NCBI GenBank assembly: GCA_028287975.1
Contig: JAQBOP010000168.1
Location: 1-43,991 of the forward strand
Length of the DNA stretch: 43,991 nucleotides
Direction of reading: 5' to 3'
DNA from: Mucilaginibacter sp.
Lineage (GTDB): Bacteria > Bacteroidota > Bacteroidia > Sphingobacteriales > Sphingobacteriaceae
Shown: piece after piece, positions 8,002 to 16,324 of the stretch
How positions within the stretch are numbered: the stretch's first letter is position 1
How the letters are laid out: each line of letters starts with the position of its first letter
The notes under the pieces: generated by a model
What the model saw: only the letters and a program-made list of their open reading frames with translations
The model's database searches: none
What the model was told of the DNA's origin: nothing
Program-made: the position numbers and the translations under genes

Positions 8002-8691
8002 ATGCGCACAATTTTATTGTCTTTCTTTTTACTGGTAACTATATCAACACAGGCACAAATTTTTAAAACTTATAGGGATGGTTATTATTATACCACTTCC
8101 GGCGAGAAAATATCAGGCCTTATATTTCGTGACGTTTACGAAGATTACTTTAAATTTAAAACTGATAAAGAGGCAAGTGCGGTTACTATAAAAATCAGCG
8201 GAATAAAATCGCTGGTAGCTATGGAGTTTGTCGGCCCGGGCCAACTTCAGCCTGATACACTCTTAGCTTTATCTGAAAATGGTGACCTTAAAAAAACTTA
8301 TTTTGGAAAATTGCTTTTTGCAACCCCCACGGCAAAACTTTATTATAAATTCAAACCCGCCCCGGGTGGTGGCGGCAGTATGACACCCGGTACATCAGTT
8401 ACGCCAAATATGGGATCAACAGGTTCGCAACCCGCGTTTACAAGCAACCTTGTATTCAGGCAATCCGGTAGCCGTTCAAGTACACATAACAGCAACATAG
8501 TTATGTATGAAAAAGAGGGTACAACCTTTGAAGTTGATAAAAAGAATTTTAAGGCCATATTAAGTAACGCTTTTGCCGAGGATGCCGACCTATCTTCACG
8601 AATACTTAATGAGGAATATAAATTTAAACAGGTGTGGGAAATAGTAGGTTATTATCAAGATTATCTGGATAGCAAGTCCGGTAAACAATAA
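8002..8691 (+). CDS. Exported protein of unknown function, first of two tandem paralogues
   Basis: 229 residues with a signal peptide MRTILLSFFLLVTISTQAQ and cleavage probably after AQ. The start at 8002 is chosen over an upstream in-frame ATG at 7762 because the signal peptide begins here and the extension lies antisense inside ltaE. The mature part begins with GYYYTTSGEKISGLIFRD, then a segment ending ISGIKSLVAMEFVG. A Gly/Ser/Thr-rich linker (about residues 118-140) follows, and then a C-terminal domain (VYEKEGTTFEVDKKNFKAIL). The downstream gene repeats this plan: G-Y-(Y/F)-Y ... K-x-x-G-L-I, a Gly-rich middle, and a C-terminal helical segment. I recognise no family. Confidence 0.75.
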   Translation: MRTILLSFFLLVTISTQAQIFKTYRDGYYYTTSGEKISGLIFRDVYEDYFKFKTDKEASAVTIKISGIKSLVAMEFVGPGQLQPDTLLALSENGDLKKTYFGKLLFATPTAKLYYKFKPAPGGGGSMTPGTSVTPNMGSTGSQPAFTSNLVFRQSGSRSSTHNSNIVMYEKEGTTFEVDKKNFKAILSNAFAEDADLSSRILNEEYKFKQVWEIVGYYQDYLDSKSGKQ

Positions 8692-8720
8692 AACACCGTT
8701 TAACAGAGTTACTTAGTAAC

Positions 8721-9416
8721 ATGAACAAGATTTTTATTTTTACTATACTTATGCTGGCCTTTACAAGCACGTATGGGCAATCATGGCTGCCCGGTTATTT
8801 TTATGATGTTAAAGGAACAAAAAATCCGGGACTTATACGTGTGGACCCGCGCGGAAAAGGCCCCATAAAAGGCGAAGGTTATATTGAATATAAAGAAAAC
8901 GCGAAAGCCGAATCTATCAAACTAAGCGCCAGTGATCTGCGATCATTTGTTGCCGGTAAAGACAGTTTTATCGTGGCAGCTGCGCCAAGGCAGGGCTGGG
9001 CAAAATACGATCTTGATTTTGTGCAGGTAGCGGTTGACGGCCCATTAAGATTATTTGAAGCACAGGGTGGCGCGGGCGGTGGTGGCGGTGGCTTTAGTCC
9101 CGGTTTGAGCGTTGGCGCGGGTGGCGGCACAGGCGGCTATGGCGGTGGTGGTTTCGGCGGCGGAGTGAGCGGCGGTGTATCCATCCCTATTTTCGGCGGT
9201 GGCGGCGGTGGCCGGGGCAGCGGCAAAACGGCTTATTTTTACGGCGCCAACACTGCCGAAATGCAACCCATCACCAACGAGAACTTTATCGATGTAATGA
9301 GCGAGATCATGGGCGACGAACCTGAAGTGGTCGAAAAGATCCAAACCAAAAAATTTGGACCCAATAATATGGAGAAGCTGATTGCTTATTTTAAGCAGGT
9401 GCAGGCGGGGCATTAG
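8721..9416 (+). CDS. Exported glycine-rich protein, second tandem paralogue
   Basis: 231 residues; signal peptide MNKIFIFTILMLAFTSTYGQ. The mature N-terminus WLPGYFYDVKGTKNPGLI matches the pattern of the preceding protein, followed by IEYKENAKAESIKLSASDLRS, which parallels the neighbour's VTIKISGIKS. Residues about 115-170 are almost pure Gly with occasional Ala, Phe and Ser (GGAGGGGGG, GGYGGGGFGGG). The C-terminal segment (ITNENFIDVMSEIMGD ... MEKLIAYFKQVQ) corresponds to the neighbour's C-terminal domain. The gap to the upstream gene is 29 nt, so co-transcription is likely; a terminator follows at 9467-9503. Function unknown. Confidence 0.75.
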   Translation: MNKIFIFTILMLAFTSTYGQSWLPGYFYDVKGTKNPGLIRVDPRGKGPIKGEGYIEYKENAKAESIKLSASDLRSFVAGKDSFIVAAAPRQGWAKYDLDFVQVAVDGPLRLFEAQGGAGGGGGGFSPGLSVGAGGGTGGYGGGGFGGGVSGGVSIPIFGGGGGGRGSGKTAYFYGANTAEMQPITNENFIDVMSEIMGDEPEVVEKIQTKKFGPNNMEKLIAYFKQVQAGH

Positions 9417-9420
9417 CAGT

Positions 9421-9530
9421 GATTAGAGATTAGTTAATTAGAGATTAGGCCTGTCAGTGGCAAAATAAAAAAGGCGATTAGTTTCAATACGTATCGCCTT
9501 TTTAGTAACTTGTATATATCTCTAATCTCT
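9421..9530. repeat. 'gattagagattag' word repeats flanking a terminator
   Basis: Two GATTAGAGATTAG-like words lie at 9421-9448, starting 4 nt after the stop codon. An inverted copy, ATCTCTAATCTCT, is at 9518-9530. The terminator hairpin sits between them. The same words recur at 19838-19872. Confidence 0.7.
9467..9503 (+). terminator. Rho-independent terminator after the glycine-rich gene
   Basis: AAAAAAGGCGAT at 9467-9478 pairs with ATCGCCTTTTT at 9493-9503 across a 14-nt loop, ending in five T residues. The A-run on the 5' side lets it work in both directions. Confidence 0.8.
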
Positions 9531-9572
9531 TACAATTAAAAACTTATGATATTTTAGACGCAATAAAATCTC

Positions 9573-11540
9573 ATGAAATACCTGTTTATCTTCTTAACAT
9601 CGCTTCTTTTCATTGATCCCGTACTTGCGCATGAACCTCAAACAACCTATCCGTTCGGGAAGGATCTTTCGCAAACCATGACCTATAAAATCATGCTGCG
9701 TTGTGCAACTGCCGACCAGGTGTCTAATTTAGATCTGGGCGCGGTATTAAAATATATTAAGCAAATAGATAATATAACACGGGGATTACCCAAGGTGGTT
9801 ATTCTTGGCGGTTACCAACAAGATGGCCACGATCATCAATATCCGTGGTGGACTCCGGCAGATAATACACTGTTTGCGCCCGGTGGCTTAAAAGGACAGC
9901 CTGCTCTTAATTGGTTGATAAAAGAGGCCATAAAATACCATACCCATTGCACATTTCACGTAAACCCGTTTGACGCTTACATGGAAAGCCCCAAATGGAA
10001 TTATTACGCAGGTAAAGATCTGATATGCAAAGAAACAGACGGAACCTATGTAAAAGGCAACAAGTGGTGGGGAAGGCAAAGCTATTTTGTAGACCTTGTA
10101 AACGAATGGAGATCGGGCGTTACAAAAGAGCGGATTGATGATCTGATCACTACTTTTCCTCAATTAAAAGAAACGGGCGTTTTGTATTTTGATAATATAA
10201 CGCAATACCCGGCGAGCCCTTTCCATAATCAAACAAGCGACGACCAGCGAAATACCATAAAGAAAATTGCGCTATACCTGAAACAGAAATATGGCATTCA
10301 GTTAATTGGCGAATATGGTGACAAAAAACTATATGGATATCTTTCACAAGGAATTACCTGGGATTGGGGCGAATACTCATTAGGTATTGATCAAATGGAG
10401 GTCCCACCCTACCTGATGTGCGGTGGACGGGACATTGCCCATGATAAATTATTAAATCAACGGCTCGATATAAAGCCTGCATTACAGGTATTTGGCAGCA
10501 GCGTTCAGTTTGAAGACATTCAATTTCAACATTTTCCTGATCGGGCACAGCGCGAGTTTGCACACCACACGCTTACCTATTTTAACCTGAACCGTTTATT
10601 GCGCGAAAGATACACTGCGAACAATAACAGCTATACTTTAAATTTATCAGAAAACACAGTCAGCAGTTATAAAGATGGTTTACAGACAATAACCCGGGAT
10701 GGTAACCTTATCAAATCAGGCTATGAAGTTTTTATGCCTGTTTACTGGCTCGACCATTTAGAAACAATGTATTATTCGCTGGACGGGAACACCCACACAT
10801 GGGTGTTCCCAAAAACCTGGAACAGAATTAAATCAGCAGATCTTTATCTAATTACTCCTGATACCATAACGATAAAAAAAGCCAACAGAGATATTACAGA
10901 TCATTCGATAACTTTAGCATTGAAAGCCGGCGAATGTGTGAGCATTGTTCCGCATGGTACCGAAGTGCGTCGTATCCGTACGATATACGAACTTCCGGCA
11001 ACCGGAGTTGTTTCTCTCAATGGGCGAGATCGAAATACAAAAGGCAACTGGGTTAGCATATATGGTAAATCGGGCTATGCTATTATTGGGGGTAAGCGTG
11101 ATCTGCCCTCTTCAATAAACTTAAACTACATTGCAAACAAGTCAGAAATATGGGATTCAAATTCGACAGATGTACGTGCGCCATATAGGTCTTCTAAAAA
11201 AGACGGGCGCGTTGCTGCGGGTAATACAGCAGTGCTCCATGAAATAATTGATGTAGAATTAAAAGATCGCTTAAAGAAAAAAGCATCATTTTATTTTCTT
11301 GACTGGCAGCACCATCATAGGCAAATATTGGTGGATGTGATAGATGCAAACACAAAAAAGGTATTGCAGTCAAATGTAATATCCAATTTTGATGATGGTA
11401 TCTATCTAAATTACTCCGTGACAGGGCATGTGCAATTTCGCCTGACACGTTTTTTTATGATGATTACCGCGACCCTAATTACCCAACCTTTTCCGGTGTT
11501 TTCTTCGACTGATAGTTACCAATCTTTAACCTTCAATTAA
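9573..11540 (+). CDS. Exported TIM-barrel glycoside hydrolase, GH101-like (endo-alpha-N-acetylgalactosaminidase-like)
   Basis: 655 residues; signal peptide MKYLFIFLTSLLFIDPVLA. The N-terminal half looks like a (beta/alpha)8 glycosidase. LPKVVILGGYQQDGHDHQYP (residues 72-91) and CTFHVNPFDAYMESPKW (126-142) resemble the substrate-binding loops of GH101 enzymes. VLYFDNITQYP offers D207 as candidate nucleophile, and IQLIGEYGD offers E247 as candidate acid. The C-terminal half is beta-rich with no clear assignment. GH101 releases core-1 O-glycans from mucin-type glycoproteins, but this sequence is shorter than classical members, so the specificity is uncertain. Its stop codon overlaps the stop of the convergent GT87-like gene by 4 nt, leaving no room for a terminator. 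Confidence 0.55.
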   Translation: MKYLFIFLTSLLFIDPVLAHEPQTTYPFGKDLSQTMTYKIMLRCATADQVSNLDLGAVLKYIKQIDNITRGLPKVVILGGYQQDGHDHQYPWWTPADNTLFAPGGLKGQPALNWLIKEAIKYHTHCTFHVNPFDAYMESPKWNYYAGKDLICKETDGTYVKGNKWWGRQSYFVDLVNEWRSGVTKERIDDLITTFPQLKETGVLYFDNITQYPASPFHNQTSDDQRNTIKKIALYLKQKYGIQLIGEYGDKKLYGYLSQGITWDWGEYSLGIDQMEVPPYLMCGGRDIAHDKLLNQRLDIKPALQVFGSSVQFEDIQFQHFPDRAQREFAHHTLTYFNLNRLLRERYTANNNSYTLNLSENTVSSYKDGLQTITRDGNLIKSGYEVFMPVYWLDHLETMYYSLDGNTHTWVFPKTWNRIKSADLYLITPDTITIKKANRDITDHSITLALKAGECVSIVPHGTEVRRIRTIYELPATGVVSLNGRDRNTKGNWVSIYGKSGYAIIGGKRDLPSSINLNYIANKSEIWDSNSTDVRAPYRSSKKDGRVAAGNTAVLHEIIDVELKDRLKKKASFYFLDWQHHHRQILVDVIDANTKKVLQSNVISNFDDGIYLNYSVTGHVQFRLTRFFMMITATLITQPFPVFSSTDSYQSLTFN

Positions 11541-12754
11541 CTAATCTTTATAAGCCAATCTTTGTTCTTTAGCCTTTCATATTGCTGATCGATCTTTGAA
11601 TTTTGGGCTACGAAATCTTTAAACAGCAACTCGTAAACTATTTTTGCCCAGATAACGATCACCGGCCAGGCTTTCATAGAGTAGCGGGCGATGTAGGGCT
11701 GCCGTATAAATTTAGGCACCGCATCAGTTAACCCTAACCCGGTTAGCACCAACACCAATACCAGGAAGATAATATTTACGGTAGTGTAAGGCTTATCCTG
11801 GATCAGCATCCATATAAATACACCCGTTACAGCAATAATATAGGTTGGATGCTCGGCACCTGTACTGAATATCACGATAAATATTAATGCTGATGCCAAT
11901 ACCTGTATGCGGTACATAAATGATTTATACTGACTAAAGCGCAATAACGGCAGCAGGAAGAGTACAGCCCCGGCAATGATAAATGGCAGATTAGGTATAT
12001 TAATATTTCCTGTGATACGCCTCACCACCCCCATCACACAAATATCCTGCGGTGAATCAAAATATGCGTTAAGGCCAACCTTCCTGTGTAAGTTGGCAAA
12101 CCATTCATGGTATGAATTGAGCACAAAGGATGGACTGCTCAACACCATCGGCAAAGCAAAAAATATTACCAGCCATATTGCCGACCATAGTACGAATTTA
12201 CCTTTGTTCCTGGAAAACAGGAAAAATGTAAGCCCTATTACCGGGTAAAGCTTGATCAGGAAACCTAATATGATAAACAGCGTCGCCCACTGGTCTTTAC
12301 CACGCTCCACCAGGATAAAGCTAAGCAGGATCATGGCTGTTATGGCCGGGTTAAACTGCATATAAAAAACCGAGTTAGCGTACTCGATAGCACAGAGCAA
12401 GAGTAATTGATTCTTTTGCCGGACGGTAAAGGGAAGCAAATGTATGGCAAGCAAAATGGCTATCGCGTTAGCAACTTCCCACAATAAAAAACCCCAGGCA
12501 TGCGGCAGCAAAGCCGACGGCGCGATCACTGCGGTAAACACCGGGCCGTAAAAATATTCGTCACCGTACTCGTTGGGGTAAAACCCGTACAGCGTCTTTT
12601 CTTCGCGGGCATGGTAGTATGAAGCGCGGAAGATCTTGTAATTATTATCGATATGCCGGGTATATTTAAACAGGCAGGTATAAGCCGCAACAGCAATATA
12701 TAATACCCAAAGCCATTGATAGCCGCTTAAATAAAGAACCCGTTTGTTGCTCAT
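11537..12754 (-). CDS. Multi-pass membrane glycosyltransferase, GT87/DUF2029 type
   Basis: 405 residues with about ten hydrophobic segments spread over the whole length. The family is suggested by the polyprenol-sugar transferase layout. There is an N-terminal TM, then a loop rich in Asp/Tyr (NNYKIFRASYYHAREEKTLYGFYPNEYGDEYFYGPVF), then repeated TM helices such as FNPAITAMILLSFILVERG and FLIKLYPVIGL. GT87 enzymes use polyprenyl-phosphate mannose at the outer face of the inner membrane. Acceptor and sugar are not known here. The C-terminus overlaps the convergent hydrolase's stop by 4 nt. Confidence 0.75.
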   Translation of the reverse strand: MSNKRVLYLSGYQWLWVLYIAVAAYTCLFKYTRHIDNNYKIFRASYYHAREEKTLYGFYPNEYGDEYFYGPVFTAVIAPSALLPHAWGFLLWEVANAIAILLAIHLLPFTVRQKNQLLLLCAIEYANSVFYMQFNPAITAMILLSFILVERGKDQWATLFIILGFLIKLYPVIGLTFFLFSRNKGKFVLWSAIWLVIFFALPMVLSSPSFVLNSYHEWFANLHRKVGLNAYFDSPQDICVMGVVRRITGNINIPNLPFIIAGAVLFLLPLLRFSQYKSFMYRIQVLASALIFIVIFSTGAEHPTYIIAVTGVFIWMLIQDKPYTTVNIIFLVLVLVLTGLGLTDAVPKFIRQPYIARYSMKAWPVIVIWAKIVYELLFKDFVAQNSKIDQQYERLKNKDWLIKIS

Positions 12755-12786
12755 ATCGGCAAATATAATAGTTAGCGGTGAATTGT

Positions 12787-12977
12787 GTGGTGAGGTTTGA
12801 GTGGCGGGTGACGAGGGACGGGTGAAGAGTTTGGGTGGCGGGTGGTGAGGTTTGAGTGGCGGGGTTTGAGTTAGCAGTTAATAGTATTGGTGAGTAAATT
12901 ATTAGGCAACAAACAAATCATTGCTTAATCATACCTCAACACTCGGCCCTTCGTCACCCGCCACTCGAACCCCACCA
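12787..12977. repeat. GC-rich 'gtgaggtttgagtggcggg' direct and inverted repeats
   Basis: The same 22-nt unit occurs at 12787-12808 and 12842-12863. An imperfect inverted copy of the first 43 nt lies at 12933-12977, ending 1 nt before the stop codon of the flavoprotein gene. The array fills most of the 224-nt gap between two reverse-strand genes. The middle (12870-12930) is ordinary AT-rich sequence. No coding signal. Confidence 0.8.
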
Positions 12978-12978
12978 C

Positions 12979-14193
12979 TTATATATTTTGCGCTATCACA
13001 AACCCGCTGGCCCATGCCCACTGAAAATTATAGCCGCCCAGCCAGCCGGTAACATCAACACACTCGCCGCCAAAAAACAGGCCGGGTACTTTTTTTGCTT
13101 CCAGCGATTTTGACGACAGTTCATCTGTCGATACGCCGCCGCGCATCACTTCAGCCTTATCATAACCCTTATCGCCGGCAGGCTTAACCTTAAAATTATG
13201 GATCAGATTATCTATGGCTTCAAAGTCAGTTTTGCTTAATGATGCCAGGTTCTTATCAACCGGCAAATAACCTTTTAAAGCCTCTGCAAACTTACGGGTA
13301 TAGATGCCGGACAGGTAATTAAGCAATGTTTTCCTGCCGTTTATTTCCCGTTCTTCCTGTATCAACGCTGTGATGTTTTCGTTAGGTAACAGGTCTATAT
13401 AAATAAATTCGCCCGCTTTCCAGTAGGATGAGATCTGCAAAATAGCCGGGCCGCTTAGCCCCCAATGCGTAAACAAAATATTTTCTTCAAAACTGGCCCT
13501 GTCGTTCCACACCCTGCAAAAAATACTATTGCCTGATAATTGCTCATACCATTGCTGGTCTTTACCCGTAATGGTAAGCGGCACCAATGCAGGGGCTGTA
13601 TCGATAATTTTCAGATCGAATTTGCGGGCTACGCGCAGGCCAAAATCGGTCGCACCCATTTTTTGTATGGGCAGGCCGCCGGCTGCTATTACTATTTTTG
13701 CCGTTGATAAACGTGTCTCGCGTCCATTCTTCTCATACACCACTTCAAATCCGTTGGCCGTTTGTTCAACGCTTTTAACATCGGCTTCGCAGCGGATCTC
13801 CTGGCCCAGGTCATGACATAGATCTGTAAAAACTTGTATAATATCTTTAGCCTTGTCACTAACCGGAAACAACTGGCCCAGTGTTTTTTCTTTACCCACA
13901 ATACCGTAAATTTCAAAAAAGCTAATGGTATCGTCCACCGTCCACTGCGCAAAGGCCGACTTGCTAAAATGTTCATTTTGTGAGATAAACTGCTTCGGCG
14001 AAGCGTACAGATTGGTATAATTGCACCGGCCGCCGCCGCTGATCAGGATCTTGGCGCCTACTTTATCGTTCTTCTCTAAGATCAGCGTACGCTTCCCTAA
14101 AAAACCTGCCTGCACGGCACACATCAATCCGCAGGCACCGCCGCCAATAATTATAGCATCAAAATCTTTTTGTTTTGTTAAATTTGCCAACAT
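12979..14193 (-). CDS. FAD/NAD(P)-dependent oxidoreductase, HI0933/YhiN flavoprotein family
   Basis: 404 residues. N-terminal FAD-binding GGGACGLMCAVQAG (about 17-30), then GGGRCNYTN, and the C-terminal signature GGECVDVTGWLGGYNFQWAWASG define the HI0933-like (BaiN/RdsA) flavoprotein family, whose length is about 400. Family members have varied or unknown reactions, so no substrate is assigned. Its ATG (14191-14193 on the reverse strand) shares the CATG palindrome with the ATG of nuoA on the other strand; each gene's promoter must therefore lie in the other's coding region. A near-match -7 box (GATATTTG) lies at 14207-14214, inside nuoA. Confidence 0.9.
   Translation of the reverse strand: MLANLTKQKDFDAIIIGGGACGLMCAVQAGFLGKRTLILEKNDKVGAKILISGGGRCNYTNLYASPKQFISQNEHFSKSAFAQWTVDDTISFFEIYGIVGKEKTLGQLFPVSDKAKDIIQVFTDLCHDLGQEIRCEADVKSVEQTANGFEVVYEKNGRETRLSTAKIVIAAGGLPIQKMGATDFGLRVARKFDLKIIDTAPALVPLTITGKDQQWYEQLSGNSIFCRVWNDRASFEENILFTHWGLSGPAILQISSYWKAGEFIYIDLLPNENITALIQEEREINGRKTLLNYLSGIYTRKFAEALKGYLPVDKNLASLSKTDFEAIDNLIHNFKVKPAGDKGYDKAEVMRGGVSTDELSSKSLEAKKVPGLFFGGECVDVTGWLGGYNFQWAWASGFVIAQNI
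14179..14186 (+). promoter_or_regulatory. -7 box for nuoA
   Basis: TAAATTTG, a full TAnnTTTG match, ending 5 nt before the nuoA ATG and lying inside the first codons of the divergent flavoprotein gene. It predicts a leaderless or near-leaderless nuoA transcript. No TTG is seen at the -33 distance. Confidence 0.55.
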
Positions 14194-14800
14194 GGTTGAA
14201 GTTTCACAAATATCAGAATTTGGAAAGATACTTATCTTTTTAATAACAGGAATTATTGCTGTCGGCCTGATGTTTTTTTTGAACCGCTTAATAGCACCAA
14301 GGAACCCGACTGCCGAGAAGCTAACATCCTACGAATGCGGCGAGGAACCCACCGGCAATGCATGGTTGCCCTTTAACTCGCGCTTTTATGTAATTGCACT
14401 TATATTTTTATTATTTGATGTGGAGATGGTATTCATTTTTCCGTGGGCCACGGTATTTGGTAGTCACGAAATTATTGCTGCCGACGCGCGCTGGGGATGG
14501 TTCTCATTAGTAGAAATGTTTATTTTCCTGGGGATCCTGATACTGGGCCTGGTGTACGTGTGGTGCAAAGGCGACCTGGAATGGATAAAACCAAAACCGG
14601 CCGTGCCTACTACCAACGCCAACATCCCTGCATCGTTATATGACCAATTAAATATTGAACAAGGCATATTTAAAGTAAGAGTATTTACGTTAGAACCTGT
14701 ACTAACAGCCACAACGGCTCCCGTAGCAGTTACCACAGAACAGGCGCCTGTACGCAAACCCATGTTTAAACCCACCTTTAAAAAACCAGCCGATGAGTAA
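14192..14800 (+). CDS. nuoA: NADH-quinone oxidoreductase subunit A, with long C-terminal extension
   Basis: 202 residues. A membrane-arm subunit of complex I with three TM helices (about 10-32, 70-92 and 108-130). The hallmark loop [19 protein letters not shown] (about 44-63) with its conserved Cys, and [15 protein letters not shown], are both present. Typical NuoA is about 120-130 residues. Here some 70 further residues follow the third helix, ending in a Pro/Thr/Lys-rich tail ([18 protein letters not shown]), an unusual extension of unknown role. The start at 14192 is chosen because it begins the family N-terminus and has a -7 box just before it; an upstream in-frame ATG lies antisense in the flavoprotein gene. 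It overlaps nuoB by 8 nt. Confidence 0.94.
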   Translation: MVEVSQISEFGKILIFLITGIIAVGLMFFLNRLIAPRNPTAEKLTSYECGEEPTGNAWLPFNSRFYVIALIFLLFDVEMVFIFPWATVFGSHEIIAADARWGWFSLVEMFIFLGILILGLVYVWCKGDLEWIKPKPAVPTTNANIPASLYDQLNIEQGIFKVRVFTLEPVLTATTAPVAVTTEQAPVRKPMFKPTFKKPADE

Positions 14801-15275
14801 CGATATCAACAGCGAAGGTGGCGGCGTAGTTGTCACCAAATTAAATGACTTGCTAAACTGGTCGAGATTATCATCGCTATGGCCAATGGGTTTTGGTATT
14901 GCCTGCTGCGCGATAGAAATGATGGGATCATACGCGTCAACTTATGATATGGACCGGTTGGGTGTTTTCCCGCGGCCGTCAGCCCGGCAATCGGATGTGA
15001 TCATTATTGCGGGAACAGTAACCTTTAAAATGGCCGAACGCATTAAACGCCTTTACGAACAAATGCCCGAGCCAAAATATGTGATCTCTATGGGCTCATG
15101 CTCTAATTGCGGGGGCCCTTACTGGCAACATGGCTACCATGTAGTTAAGGGGGTCGACCGGGTTATACCCGTTGATGTGTATGTTCAAGGCTGCCCGCCG
15201 CGCCCTGAAGCGTTGATAGGCGCTATTTTAGAACTACAGAAAAAAATAGAGGGCGAAAGTTTGATAAATAGCTGA
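14793..15275 (+). CDS. nuoB: NADH-quinone oxidoreductase subunit B
   Basis: 160 residues; carries iron-sulfur cluster N2 at the quinone end of complex I. The cluster ligands are visible: the tandem Cys of [10 protein letters not shown], the Cys of MGSCSNCGG and that of [10 protein letters not shown]. An extra Cys ([10 protein letters not shown]) lies next to the third ligand. The start overlaps nuoA by 8 nt, so translation is probably coupled. nuoC and nuoD do not follow directly but lie about 5.9 kb downstream on the same strand. Confidence 0.96.
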   Translation: MSNDINSEGGGVVVTKLNDLLNWSRLSSLWPMGFGIACCAIEMMGSYASTYDMDRLGVFPRPSARQSDVIIIAGTVTFKMAERIKRLYEQMPEPKYVISMGSCSNCGGPYWQHGYHVVKGVDRVIPVDVYVQGCPPRPEALIGAILELQKKIEGESLINS

Positions 15276-15279
15276 TAGC

Positions 15280-15831
15280 ATGAATAAGGCTTTTGGATTT
15301 TGCGAACTTTTTACCGAACGGCTTGCATTGCGAAAATTAAAAGCCGGCGATGCTTATGTCTTATTTGCATTAAGAACCAATAACGAGGTTAATCTATACC
15401 TGGATCGTCCTGAAACCACCGATATTAGCCAGGTTTTTGATTTCATTAATAAAATCCACATTAGCGTAGATAGCGGCGAATCGTTTTATTGGGCTATTAC
15501 ATTGCCCGGCGATGATAAACTGATCGGTACAATTTGTTTCTGGAATTTAAGTGACGACAAAACGGAGGCTGAAATAGGTTATGAGCTAAACCCTAATTTC
15601 CAGGGAAAAGGATTAATGCAGGAAGCTATATCAAAAGTTATTGCCTTTGGATTTAATGATCTCGGATTTAAAACAATTACAGCTTTCCCCCATAAAAAAA
15701 ATGAGCGTTCTTTAAAGCTATTGGAGAGAAACAATTTCAAGATCGATACTGAGCTTACGGATAAGAACAAAAACAACGAAGAGTTTGATAATTTACTTTG
15801 CTATTCGTTTTTTAATAATTCGAACAAATGA
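15280..15831 (+). CDS. GNAT-family N-acetyltransferase, RimJ/RimL-like
   Basis: 183 residues. TERLALRKLKAGDAYVLFAL at the N-terminus and EIGYELNPNFQGKGLMQEAI (acetyl-CoA-binding Q/R-x-x-G-x-G/A motif as QGKGLM) define a RimJ/RimL-type GNAT, followed by the usual FNDLGFKTITAFPHKKNERSL segment. Substrate may be an N-terminal amine or a small molecule; not decidable. It begins 4 nt after nuoB, so it is probably in the same transcript, although it has no known role in complex I. Confidence 0.88.
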   Translation: MNKAFGFCELFTERLALRKLKAGDAYVLFALRTNNEVNLYLDRPETTDISQVFDFINKIHISVDSGESFYWAITLPGDDKLIGTICFWNLSDDKTEAEIGYELNPNFQGKGLMQEAISKVIAFGFNDLGFKTITAFPHKKNERSLKLLERNNFKIDTELTDKNKNNEEFDNLLCYSFFNNSNK

Positions 15832-15858
15832 TACCGCTGTTCAGTAATTCATACCGCC

Positions 15859-16323
15859 ATGCCAAAACCTGCTAATAACAAAACAACAACATTATTAACA
15901 ATCCTTTGGCTAAGCCTGTTAACCGGCACACTGGATGGCGCTGCCGCCATATTGCTTAATTTAAGTTTGGGGCCCGAAACCATTTTCAGATATATAGCAA
16001 GCGGCATATTTGGCAGAGCAGCATTTGAAGGCGGCCCTGAAATGGTTGTTTCCGGTGTGATCTTTCATTATTTGATCGCGATTTTATTTACAACGGTATT
16101 TTACCGGCTGTACCCTATGTTTAACACAGTATTTAAAAACAAGTACATAGTAGCGATAGTATTTGGCGCGTTGGCTTGGGTGGTCATGAATATTATAGTA
16201 GTACCGTTAAGCAAAATAGGGTCGCACCCTATTAAAATAGAAGACGTTTTGACCGGGTTGTTCGCATTGATCTTATGTTTGGGATTACCTGTGGCTACGG
16301 TGGCGGATAAGCGGAATAAATAA
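15859..16323 (+). CDS. Small four-helix membrane protein, function unknown
   Basis: 154 residues with four hydrophobic segments (about 12-35, 66-82, 95-118 and 126-147). The short loop between the first two contains FGRAAFEGGPEMVVSG. It resembles small bacterial inner-membrane proteins of the YagU/DUF1440 kind in size and layout, but I cannot assign a family firmly. It starts 27 nt after the GNAT gene; its stop is separated by one base from the start of the REP-associated transposase. Confidence 0.7.
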   Translation: MPKPANNKTTTLLTILWLSLLTGTLDGAAAILLNLSLGPETIFRYIASGIFGRAAFEGGPEMVVSGVIFHYLIAILFTTVFYRLYPMFNTVFKNKYIVAIVFGALAWVVMNIIVVPLSKIGSHPIKIEDVLTGLFALILCLGLPVATVADKRNK

Positions 16324-16324
16324 C

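Noticed and set aside
9051-9413. Reverse-strand frame of 120 codons, His/Ala-rich
   Set aside because: Antisense product of the Gly-rich codons of the forward gene; composition is an artefact of GGN repeats.
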